Source: Muribaculaceae bacterium (lineage in GTDB: Bacteria > Bacteroidota > Bacteroidia > Bacteroidales > Muribaculaceae). Taken from it: a DNA stretch of 6,596 bases. Location of the stretch: positions 1-6,596 of the forward strand of contig JAGCVR010000137.1 of assembly GCA_017962285.1 (NCBI GenBank). Reading direction: 5' to 3'. Below, one piece after another: positions 1-5,711 of this stretch. Within the stretch, counting starts at the first letter, position 1. Each line of letters starts with the position of its first letter. The position numbers and the translations under genes were made by a program. The notes under the pieces were generated by a model that searched no databases, was not told where the DNA came from, and was given only the letters and a program-made list of their open reading frames with translations.

Positions 1-231
1 CTTCGTTGTGTCCATTTCATGCCCTATGCCGGCACTCACATAGGCTGAATTAGCCTGTGTGATGGTTCCGCCGCGCATGGTGGTCAGCAGATGTGGGGCA
101 AAATCTCCGTGTCCTGTGTTGGCGGTAAGTTGAACGGAATAGTCAAATGTGGTTTGCGCGTGCAGCTTTGGCATAAAGGCAGTCAAGCAGACTGTTATTG
201 CCACAATGAGTATGCAGCAACATTTTCGCAT
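1..231 (-). CDS. Wzi-family capsule-assembly / outer-membrane beta-barrel protein, N-terminal part
   Basis: This is the first 77 codons of a gene that runs off the left edge, so its length and C-terminus are unknown. The start is the ATG at 231-229, five bases after the glsB stop. A signal peptide is visible: MRK, a hydrophobic core with three consecutive cysteines (residues 4-18), and a probable signal peptidase I site after LHA (residue 25, before Q26). The mature part begins TTFDYSVQLTANTGHGDFAP, followed by a segment with GTITQ, and ends near GIGHEMDTTK. From memory, this matches the N-terminus of Bacteroidetes proteins annotated as capsule assembly Wzi family, which are outer-membrane beta-barrels. 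The Wzi role (holding surface polysaccharide at the outer membrane) is known for enterobacterial Wzi and only inferred here. The close spacing implies co-transcription with glsA-glsB. The alternative is another secreted barrel protein with a similar first strand. Confidence 0.72.
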   Translation of the reverse strand, partial: MRKCCCILIVAITVCLTAFMPKLHAQTTFDYSVQLTANTGHGDFAPHLLTTMRGGTITQANSAYVSAGIGHEMDTTK

Positions 232-236
232 GTCAA

Positions 237-1175
237 TCACTGGTTTGTATCTCTTTTATACGTGTCGATATGGCGGCTCTTTTTCTGCTCGGTGATTTCC
301 GAAATCTTAAAGAAAATCCCTGTTTCTTCCACTTCGCCAAACTCATGGTTTATGGCAGTGCCGAAGAGCCGCATGGTGGGCGAAAGACTCATGTAGGCAT
401 TAACGAGCGGTGGGATGAGAAAGCCGTGGCTGCGGATGAAATCGTTAAGCCGTCGGTAATCCTCCTTGAAGTCGTTGCACACAAAGAACGACTTCAGTGA
501 GTTGATGTCACAATCCGTGTCGAGAGGTTCTATAGGAACCACCAGCTGGTCAGGGTCGGGGAAATACATGTGAAGGAAACACAGGAGCAGGTTGCGGCAA
601 TCGCGGTTGTAGGTGGGATACATGGTGGCTTTGCCAAACAAATACTCCACTTCGGGATGAAGCACGGTTATTGCTCCAAGGCCGTCCCACAGATTGTCGA
701 GAGCGAAAATCGCCTTGCTTCCGGCTCGCGTGGACTGATATTCGGGACACACGAAAGAGCGGCCAAGTTCAATGGTTTTCGGCAGGAATTCACGCACAAA
801 TCTGTCGGAGAACCGGAACATGTGGGCGGTGGCTATTCTGGGTTCCCCTTCCTGTGTAAAGCGTATGTCAGAGCCAAGGATGTATCTGTAAGCCCCTATT
901 ATTTCTTTTCGTGCAGGGTTCCACACGAAAAGCTGCTTGCACGACGGCACCATCAGGTCAAACTCATCGATGTCGCAGGCTTTTCCTGTGCCGCCGCCAG
1001 CCTGACGGAACGAAATTTCCCTGAGACGCCCAATCTCGCGCATCACATTGGGCGAATTGTGGGCATCCACGACATAAATCTCGTTGTCGGCCTTGTTCGT
1101 GTGGCGCAGGAAACGCTGTGGAGTAAGTTCCTTCTCAATCAGGCTCAGTTCAACCGGTGGGATTATAGTTTCCAT
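237..1175 (-). CDS. glsB: Glycine N-acyltransferase, GNAT/OlsB-like (GlsB)
   Basis: Predicted cytoplasmic or membrane-associated enzyme that transfers a (3-hydroxy)acyl chain from an acyl carrier to the amino group of glycine, the first step of glycine-lipid (commendamide-type) synthesis. The 312-residue protein has the OlsB-type GNAT layout. An N-terminal substrate region contains REIGRLREISFRQAGGGTG (about 46-64). The core strand QLFVWNPARKEIIGAYRYI spans about 81-99. The hallmark ELGRSFV at 136-142 is close to the ELGRSCV seen in ornithine N-acyltransferases, followed by the acyl-binding region. The tail after about residue 290 is charged and probably disordered. It starts 11 bases after the glsA stop, and its own stop lies 5 bases before the Wzi-like start, so the three genes probably form one transcript. 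The glsB/glsA pair is established genetically in Bacteroides thetaiotaomicron; using glycine rather than ornithine here is inferred from that relationship. An ornithine-lipid enzyme is the main alternative. Confidence 0.8.
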   Translation of the reverse strand: METIIPPVELSLIEKELTPQRFLRHTNKADNEIYVVDAHNSPNVMREIGRLREISFRQAGGGTGKACDIDEFDLMVPSCKQLFVWNPARKEIIGAYRYILGSDIRFTQEGEPRIATAHMFRFSDRFVREFLPKTIELGRSFVCPEYQSTRAGSKAIFALDNLWDGLGAITVLHPEVEYLFGKATMYPTYNRDCRNLLLCFLHMYFPDPDQLVVPIEPLDTDCDINSLKSFFVCNDFKEDYRRLNDFIRSHGFLIPPLVNAYMSLSPTMRLFGTAINHEFGEVEETGIFFKISEITEQKKSRHIDTYKRDTNQ

Positions 1176-1186
1176 ATCATTTTCTT

Positions 1187-2017
1187 TTATTTAGAACTCG
1201 GTTTCAGTCCATAAACCACATCACAAAGCCGCTGTGCTTCTTCGCGCGGGCGTGCCGCGTCGAGCGAAGTGTGAGGAATCAAAGGACCAAAAACCACGTG
1301 CAAGGTGCTATTCTCTTTTTTTATCATTTCCCGGGGCAAAAGAATCATTTCGGCATTGAATTTCATGCCCAGTCGCTTACGCCAGTCCGCGATTCTGTAG
1401 AACCATGAAGAATTTGCCTCATCAAAATAAATTGGGACAATGTCTCTCTGGTAATTCACAGCAAGTGTGATGACAGACTTTTTCCATTCAAGGTCATGAA
1501 TCTTGCCGTCGGGTTGTCTGCGCGAGCACAATCCGGCGGGGAATGTTATCATTTGTTTGTCGCCGGCATACTCAGCCTCAATCTCATTTACCCGTTCCCG
1601 AGACTGAGCCCCGTATTTGTTTACAGGCAGAAAAACGCTTTTCAGCGGTTCCACCGCCATCAGCAAATCGTTCACGATAAATTTAATCCTGCCGTCGTAT
1701 CGGTTGCCCAGAAGCGATATTAATGCCAATCCGTCGAGACCGCCAAGCGGATGGTTGGAGGCAAAGAGGAACCGCCCTGAAGCGGGAATGTTTTCTTCAC
1801 CGCTCACTTTGACGCTGATTCCCATCTCTTTCAGATAACCGCTTGCGGCTTCCGAACCCTGTGCGGGATGAACATTTCTCAACAATTCATTAAGGCGGTC
1901 CTGGCAGATGAGGCGCTCAAGACCCCGCGTGACAAAACGCGGAATAAACTTTGAGTGGCGCGGCAAACGCTTGGCGACCACTTCGGCAACGTTTATCTGT
2001 TGAGGACCTGAGCTCAT
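1187..2017 (-). CDS. glsA: Lysophospholipid-type O-acyltransferase of glycine-lipid synthesis (GlsA)
   Basis: Probable membrane-associated PlsC-like acyltransferase that adds a second acyl chain to the hydroxyl of N-acyl-3-hydroxyacyl glycine, giving the diacylated glycine lipid. The 276-residue protein shows the PlsC blocks in order. The catalytic histidine block FASNHPLGGLDGLALI lies at about 85-100, with H89 and D95. A substrate-binding block IKFIVNDLLMAVEPLKSVFLPVNK follows at about 111-134. The FPEG-equivalent TFPAGLCSRR is at 158-167, and IVPIYFDEANSSWFY (about 193-207) is next. The His-Asp spacing is H-X5-D rather than the textbook H-X4-D. It is the first gene of the leftward operon, with an 11-base gap to glsB. 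A promoter match sits just upstream. The start at 2017 is chosen because no in-frame upstream extension is available. The partner gene makes GlsA more likely than a housekeeping 1-acylglycerol-3-phosphate acyltransferase, but sequence alone cannot separate them fully. Confidence 0.78.
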   Translation of the reverse strand: MSSGPQQINVAEVVAKRLPRHSKFIPRFVTRGLERLICQDRLNELLRNVHPAQGSEAASGYLKEMGISVKVSGEENIPASGRFLFASNHPLGGLDGLALISLLGNRYDGRIKFIVNDLLMAVEPLKSVFLPVNKYGAQSRERVNEIEAEYAGDKQMITFPAGLCSRRQPDGKIHDLEWKKSVITLAVNYQRDIVPIYFDEANSSWFYRIADWRKRLGMKFNAEMILLPREMIKKENSTLHVVFGPLIPHTSLDAARPREEAQRLCDVVYGLKPSSK

Positions 2018-2036
2018 AAAAATGCCTTTGAAATAA

Positions 2037-2068
2037 CAAAGTTAGTGAAAAGGTAAAACTTTTTCAAG
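2037..2068 (-). promoter_or_regulatory. Candidate Bacteroidetes promoter of glsA-glsB
   Basis: On the minus strand TAACTTTG (2044-2037) matches the Bacteroidetes -7 consensus TAnnTTTG exactly. Twenty bases upstream is CTTG (2068-2065), one mismatch from the -33 TTTG. Transcription would begin near 2031, giving a leader of about 14 bases before the glsA ATG. The -33 element lies inside the palindrome at 2057-2076. This is a pattern match without expression evidence. Confidence 0.55.
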
Positions 2069-2076
2069 AAAAAGTT
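2057..2076. repeat. Perfect 9+9 bp palindrome in the divergent promoter region
   Basis: Left arm AACTTTTTC (2057-2065), spacer AA (2066-2067), right arm GAAAAAGTT (2068-2076). The arms are exact reverse complements. The element covers the candidate glsA -33 box and ends two bases before the -7 box of the opposite promoter, which is where an operator for both genes would sit. An AT-rich chance palindrome is possible, but 9 of 9 matching bases placed exactly between two promoters is notable. It is not a terminator, because no gene ends here. Confidence 0.5.
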
Positions 2077-2078
2077 CT

Positions 2079-2086
2079 TACTTTTG
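2079..2086 (+). promoter_or_regulatory. Candidate -7 box of the membrane-protein gene
   Basis: TACTTTTG matches TAnnTTTG exactly on the plus strand. The start site would fall near 2092 with a leader of about 23 bases to the ATG at 2115. No convincing -33 TTTG is present 19-21 bases upstream, so this promoter may be weak or depend on an activator, possibly at the adjacent palindrome. Confidence 0.45.
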
Positions 2087-2114
2087 CACTAAAGTATAAG
2101 ATTGCTTATAAACG

Positions 2115-3575
2115 ATGCCGACACATCTTCACGACATACATATCTCCGACAAGGGTTTGACCAAGGCTCTTCTGCCGTCGCAAATCGCTTCTCTCGCTGT
2201 GATTGGGGTAATATGCTTCATGTTGTTTCCTCTTGCCGAGGCATTGTCGCTGATCTGTTCGCTTGCGGTCTGCTATCTGGCTTCGAGATGCTTGCTGAAA
2301 TTGCTCGACATAAAATCACCGGGCAGTGAATTTGTCTTTTTGGCAATTTCCTTGGGCAGTGCCATACTGATGACGCTGAACATCTGGCAATGGACCTATT
2401 GGGGTGGTGGGTCGATGACCGATCCGATTCTCCACGCCGACGACAGCAAGTATTTCAACTGGGCACTTCACTACTGCGATGGCAACGTGGCGCTGCCCAA
2501 AGTGGAATTTCCCGGCTACCCGGTACTCATTTGGTGTCTGTGGAAGCTGTTTGGAGTGAGCTTCATCTGGCCCATGGCGCTGAATTACCTTGCACTGTTG
2601 GTTTCTATTGTCCTTGCAGGCGGAATTGCCGTGCGACTTCTCGAAGGGAAGGTGTCGCTGGGCCGGAATGCCGTGGCGTTCATGGCTATGGCGCTCACGG
2701 CTACTCAGTTCTATTTCCTCTCTCAAGGAATCAGGCTTCAGAAAGAAGCGTTGATATATCTTTCGGTGGCACTTGTGGCTTATGCTATGGCTGGTCTCGC
2801 TCACACCAAGACTTCGTTCAGGTGGGCGGATGTCCTGTTGTTCCTTTTCGGAGCGGCTTTAATGGCGGTGATGCGCACAACCTGGATGTATTTTATTCTG
2901 CTTGCCGTGCTCTTCATTTTTGCGGGTAAGCAATGGAGAACTAATAAAGGCAAGGTTGCTGTTATCGTTTTCACTACCTTGTTGTTTTTTGTTATTGGCA
3001 GCCTGTATGCCCGCAATCCGGCAACATACCGCCATCCGGCGATAATCAGCGGCGGCGAAGTGATGCAGGAGCAGTTTGTGAGAGGAAACAGCCAGGGGTT
3101 GTATAAAAGTCTCTTGGGCAATTATTTCTTCGCGCCGTTATGGCAGCGCATAGCAATGCTTCCAGTTACGGCGGCGGTACAGTTCATAATTCCTTTCCCG
3201 TGGTTGCCCGACGGTGAGCCGGTTATGTTCGATACCGTTCTGCCACGCATCAACATTGTGTGGTATGTGGTGGGGATATTGTCGCTGTTCTATTATATTT
3301 TCATGGCGTGGCGCAACACCACGTCGATTGGGACCTGGCTATTCTGGCCGGCTGTTTCCTATGTGATAATAGCAGTTCTCACGGCAGGTTCGGTGAGCCG
3401 CTATGTGTTGCCGTTCATTCCACTTTTCACTGTTGTTGCCATCTACACGGTATTCTGTGCCAAGACACCTGCGATGAAACTCCTGCTGAAGTGGTGGTGC
3501 ATTGCGGTGTTCTCATTGCTTGCGGCGGCTTTGGTCTTGTGCTTTTTGCTTCAGAACGGCATGCTGAAACTTTAA
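2115..3575 (+). CDS. Polytopic membrane protein, GT-C glycosyltransferase-like, function unknown
   Basis: I do not recognise a named family. The 486-residue protein has roughly 12-14 hydrophobic segments, including about 23-39, 41-62, 72-90, 155-176, 185-205, 210-228, 257-271, 280-297, 380-397, 406-426, 430-448 and 458-478. After the third segment comes a polar loop with HADDSKYFNWALHYCDGN (107-124) and then FPGYPVLIWCLWKLFG (132-147). An acidic pair in the first large external loop followed by a G-Y-P motif is reminiscent of GT-C enzymes that use polyprenyl-phosphate sugars. Other polar landmarks are GIRLQKEAL (205-213), a loop at about 298-345, and SRYVLPFIPLF near the C-terminus (428-438), which recalls the R-Y-x-L-P motif in ArnT/PMT-like proteins. 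It is read divergently from glsA and converges on the ATPase gene 21 bases downstream. A role in envelope glycan or lipid glycosylation is inference. A polysaccharide polymerase or flippase is an alternative. Confidence 0.62.
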   Translation: MPTHLHDIHISDKGLTKALLPSQIASLAVIGVICFMLFPLAEALSLICSLAVCYLASRCLLKLLDIKSPGSEFVFLAISLGSAILMTLNIWQWTYWGGGSMTDPILHADDSKYFNWALHYCDGNVALPKVEFPGYPVLIWCLWKLFGVSFIWPMALNYLALLVSIVLAGGIAVRLLEGKVSLGRNAVAFMAMALTATQFYFLSQGIRLQKEALIYLSVALVAYAMAGLAHTKTSFRWADVLLFLFGAALMAVMRTTWMYFILLAVLFIFAGKQWRTNKGKVAVIVFTTLLFFVIGSLYARNPATYRHPAIISGGEVMQEQFVRGNSQGLYKSLLGNYFFAPLWQRIAMLPVTAAVQFIIPFPWLPDGEPVMFDTVLPRINIVWYVVGILSLFYYIFMAWRNTTSIGTWLFWPAVSYVIIAVLTAGSVSRYVLPFIPLFTVVAIYTVFCAKTPAMKLLLKWWCIAVFSLLAAALVLCFLLQNGMLKL

Positions 3576-3596
3576 ATCAAATAGGTCATTAGGGTT

Positions 3597-4724
3597 TTAA
3601 GGAAGACTCCGCAGCCATAGGGCGAAGAAATTGTCATAGATGCGATACCCAGTGCTTTCTTTTATTATCACTTGATTGGATTCCAGCTTTTCAATTGAAG
3701 TTTGGACACTGCTGGGTGCCGGTAGCTTGTGCCGCCCGATGAAATCTTGCGACAATGGCTTTTCAACCATCTGTTCACTGGCAATAGCCTTAGCCACAGC
3801 CGCCTGATTGACAGTCATTGCACCGTAATAGTTCTGGAACACAGGAGACTGCTCATCGACCAGCTGACTAATAACCTGTTCAAGCAACTTTTGAGTAATA
3901 GGTTCCTCGCTGTTTTGATATATTCTGTTGAGAACAGCATGGACATACCATGTGACTCCATACATCTTTTCATATAGCTGGTGGAACAAATCAACTGAAA
4001 TTTCACGGTTCTGTTCCGCGAAAAAATCATTGGCAAATTTCCGGTATTTAGATTCATCAAGCGGTCCAAGATGCATCATCTGTGTACTCTGGAAGAATGG
4101 TCGGTTCACCGACGAGAACATCTGTTCAAGTACGTGATGCTGACTTCCGGCAAAGATGAAATAGACATTAGGCAAAAATTGGATATAGGAGCGCAAGAGT
4201 GCTTCAATTCCGGTATCGTCATATTGCAATATCTGCTGAAACTCATCAATTGCGACGTAGCAACGCTTGCCCGACTGTTGCATATATTGGAAAATCTGCT
4301 CCAGGGTTCCACGCTCCTCATTTGGCGCAATGTCGAGGCTCACAGTGGGAACTCCCGTGATTTCATCGTAAGTCACAGTAGGACGGAAACGACGGAAAAA
4401 CTGAGATACTTTGCGCATGGCGGTTTGCGAGGGAGAATCCAACTTGCCTAAAATGGCACGTGCCATTGCCTGCACCATCTGCTGCAAGTTCTTTGTGGGA
4501 AAGATGTCGATATAGAAGCATCGCACGTTGGGCTGCGTCTGTCCGGTGTGGTTAAACACATGGTGTATCAAGCCGGTTTTGCCCATGCGGCGAGGTGCTA
4601 CCAATGTGATGTTGCGCTCATTGTGCAACGCGGTAATGATGGCTTGTGTTTCTGTCTCTCGGTCGCAAAAATATTCTGGACCTTTGTAGCCGTAAGTCAA
4701 AAAAGGATTGTTCAGTTTTGCCAT
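3597..4724 (-). CDS. P-loop ATPase (archaeal-type ATPase_2 / STAND-related) with C-terminal winged helix
   Basis: Cytoplasmic ATP-binding protein of 375 residues, of the type found as many paralogues in Bacteroidetes genomes and without a settled function. The N-terminus (NPFLTYGYKGPEYFCDRETE, 6-25) is the usual lead-in. Walker A is APRRMGKT (43-50, K49 and T50). Walker B is CYVAIDEF (155-162, D160 and E161). A sensor-like strand YFIFAGSQHHVLEQMF lies at 188-203. A helical lid region follows, then a probable winged helix at about 304-363, ending YRIYDNFFALWLRSLP. Length and motifs are complete, with no sign of decay. It is monocistronic: it is separated from pyrH by a hairpin and converges with the membrane-protein gene. 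Its promoter carries clustered palindromes that could be bound by the protein's own winged helix or by another regulator. A stress, defence or mobile-element role has been suggested for related proteins; nothing in this window proves one. Confidence 0.8.
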   Translation of the reverse strand: MAKLNNPFLTYGYKGPEYFCDRETETQAIITALHNERNITLVAPRRMGKTGLIHHVFNHTGQTQPNVRCFYIDIFPTKNLQQMVQAMARAILGKLDSPSQTAMRKVSQFFRRFRPTVTYDEITGVPTVSLDIAPNEERGTLEQIFQYMQQSGKRCYVAIDEFQQILQYDDTGIEALLRSYIQFLPNVYFIFAGSQHHVLEQMFSSVNRPFFQSTQMMHLGPLDESKYRKFANDFFAEQNREISVDLFHQLYEKMYGVTWYVHAVLNRIYQNSEEPITQKLLEQVISQLVDEQSPVFQNYYGAMTVNQAAVAKAIASEQMVEKPLSQDFIGRHKLPAPSSVQTSIEKLESNQVIIKESTGYRIYDNFFALWLRSLP

Positions 4725-4744
4725 GACACTTATTACATAAAAAC

Positions 4745-4778
4745 CGTTACGGATTTTCCGTAACGCAAATTACGTAAT
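4745..4778. promoter_or_regulatory. Operator-like double palindrome with four TTACG half-sites
   Basis: Two adjacent palindromes share a TTACG core. The first has arms CGTTACGGA (4745-4753) and TCCGTAACG (4757-4765) around TTT, exact over 9 bp. The second is ATTACGTAAT (4769-4778), a perfect 10-bp palindrome. The second overlaps the candidate -7 box of the ATPase gene and the first covers its predicted start site. The first could also fold as a hairpin in the 5' leader. The arrangement is what a repressor site would look like; which protein binds is unknown. Confidence 0.55.
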
Positions 4779-4797
4779 AATTTTTGACTTCCGCAAA
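4766..4797 (-). promoter_or_regulatory. Candidate promoter of the ATPase gene
   Basis: On the minus strand TTTG (4797-4794) fits the -33 consensus. After 21 bases comes TAATTTG (4772-4766), a -7 box one base shorter than TAnnTTTG. The start site would lie near 4759, leaving a leader of about 35 bases to the ATG at 4724. The imperfect -7 box lowers confidence. Confidence 0.4.
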
Positions 4798-4822
4798 TTT
4801 TTCAACATTTTTATATTATAGC

Positions 4823-4854
4823 GACACCCGATTGTAGAAAAGCAACCGGGTGTC
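4823..4854 (-). terminator. Hairpin downstream of pyrH, probable terminator
   Basis: Arms GACACCCG (4823-4830) and CGGGTGTC (4847-4854) pair perfectly. After one mismatch, TTG (4832-4834) pairs with CAA (4843-4845), closing an 8-base loop. It begins 27 bases after the pyrH stop. The sequence after the stem on the minus strand is AT-rich (CTATAATATAAAAA) but has no run of T, so it is a weaker intrinsic terminator than the one before pyrH. It may instead protect the 3' end of the message. Confidence 0.55.
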
Positions 4855-4881
4855 ATTATGATATTATGAGTGAATGGTATG

Positions 4882-5595
4882 TCAGTGGACGAGCGTGCCG
4901 ATGGGTTCACCGTCGATAAGCACCTTGCGCAGATTTCCTTTCACGTCCATGTTGAACACATAAATCGGCAGATGGTTTTCCTTGCACATGATTGTGGCGG
5001 TCATGTCCATCACCTTAAGCCCGCGGGTGTAAACCTCATCGAATGTGATTTCGCTGAATTTCACGGCGGTGGGGTCTTTTTCCGGGTCGGCGGTGTAAAC
5101 GCCGTCAACACGGGTTCCCTTGAGCATCACGTCGGCCTCGATTTCAAATCCTCTCAATGCCGAACCGGTGTCGGTGGTGAAATACGGGCTGCCAGTGCCG
5201 CACGACATTATGGCAACCTTGCCCTGTTCCATGGCTTCAATGGCGCGCCACTTGCTGAATTGCTCGCCGATGGGGAACATGTTTATCGCCGTGAGGACCA
5301 CCGAAGGTTGTCCGGCGGCTGTCAGTGCCGACGACAATGCCAGAGAGTTAATCACCGTGGCAAGCATGCCCATCTGGTCGCCTTTTACTCGGTCGAATCC
5401 TTCGGAAGCACCCTTAAGCCCGCGGAAGATGTTGCCTCCGCCAATCACGATGCCCACCTGCACTCCGGCATCCACTATTTCCTTGATCTGTTCGGCATAG
5501 TCGGTGAGGCGCTGAGTGTCGATGCCGTGTCCTTGAGCGCCCATAAGCGATTCGCCGCTCAATTTAAGAAGTATTCGTTTAAATCTTGGTTCCAT
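4882..5595 (-). CDS. pyrH: UMP kinase
   Basis: Cytoplasmic, hexameric amino-acid-kinase-family enzyme that phosphorylates UMP to UDP with ATP, feeding all pyrimidine nucleotides. The 237-residue product (E. coli PyrH is 241) shows the family blocks in order: RILLKLSGESLMG (7-19), the glycine-rich GIVIGGGNIFRG (48-59), GDQMGMLATVINS (72-84), the substrate region GTGSPYFTTDTGSALRG (133-149), KGTRVDGVYTADPEKDPTA (159-177) and VMDMTA (195-200). The start is set at the ATG at 5595-5593 because MEPRFKRILLKLSGE is the normal PyrH beginning. An in-frame ATG at 5655 would add 20 residues unlike the family and would place the pre-pyrH hairpin inside the coding region. The upstream TPR gene is separated by a strong hairpin with a T-tract. 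In many bacteria pyrH is followed by frr; here a hairpin and the ATPase gene occupy that position. Identification is secure. Confidence 0.97.
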   Translation of the reverse strand: MEPRFKRILLKLSGESLMGAQGHGIDTQRLTDYAEQIKEIVDAGVQVGIVIGGGNIFRGLKGASEGFDRVKGDQMGMLATVINSLALSSALTAAGQPSVVLTAINMFPIGEQFSKWRAIEAMEQGKVAIMSCGTGSPYFTTDTGSALRGFEIEADVMLKGTRVDGVYTADPEKDPTAVKFSEITFDEVYTRGLKVMDMTATIMCKENHLPIYVFNMDVKGNLRKVLIDGEPIGTLVH

Positions 5596-5626
5596 GTCTT
5601 TAGTCTTATGTTGTTCGTGGTTTTGG

Positions 5627-5660
5627 AAAAAAATGGTTGAACAAAAAACGTTCAACCATT
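5627..5660 (-). terminator. Strong intrinsic terminator between the TPR gene and pyrH (possible attenuator)
   Basis: On the minus strand AATGGTTGAAC (5660-5650) and GTTCAACCATT (5642-5632) form a perfect 11-bp stem around a 7-base loop. The stem runs into a continuous tract of seven T (5633-5627). This is a textbook rho-independent terminator. It lies 51 bases after the TPR stop and its T-tract ends 31 bases before the pyrH ATG. I see no TAnnTTTG promoter match on this strand between 5596 and 5711, so pyrH may depend on readthrough. Confidence 0.85.
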
Positions 5661-5711
5661 ATATTTGGTATATCAATTGATGATTATGAAATCTGTTTGT
5701 TTCACTGTCTT

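Noticed and set aside
570..1214. A 214-codon open frame on the plus strand opposite glsB.
   Set aside because: It lies opposite the well-supported glsB, has no recognisable domain, and has no promoter or start context.
2316..2804. A 162-codon minus-strand frame opposite the membrane protein gene.
   Set aside because: The composition is His/Arg/Gln-rich and low in hydrophobic order, whereas the plus-strand frame has clear membrane segments over its full length.
3576..3596. A bidirectional terminator between the convergent membrane-protein and ATPase genes.
   Set aside because: The gap is only 21 bases and contains no inverted repeat.
4870..5640. A 256-codon open frame on the plus strand opposite pyrH.
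   Set aside because: It mirrors pyrH almost end to end, has histidine- and cysteine-rich composition typical of antisense frames, and pyrH on the other strand is certain.
5596..5655. A 20-residue N-terminal extension of PyrH from an upstream ATG.
   Set aside because: The extension is unlike PyrH proteins and would be encoded by the terminator hairpin; the internal ATG at 5595 gives the standard PyrH start.
5636..5667. A plus-strand promoter-like pattern, GTTG, 20 bases, TATATTTG, pointing antisense into the TPR gene.
   Set aside because: The match is good, but part of it is made by the terminator arms and no plus-strand gene follows; an antisense RNA cannot be supported without expression data.
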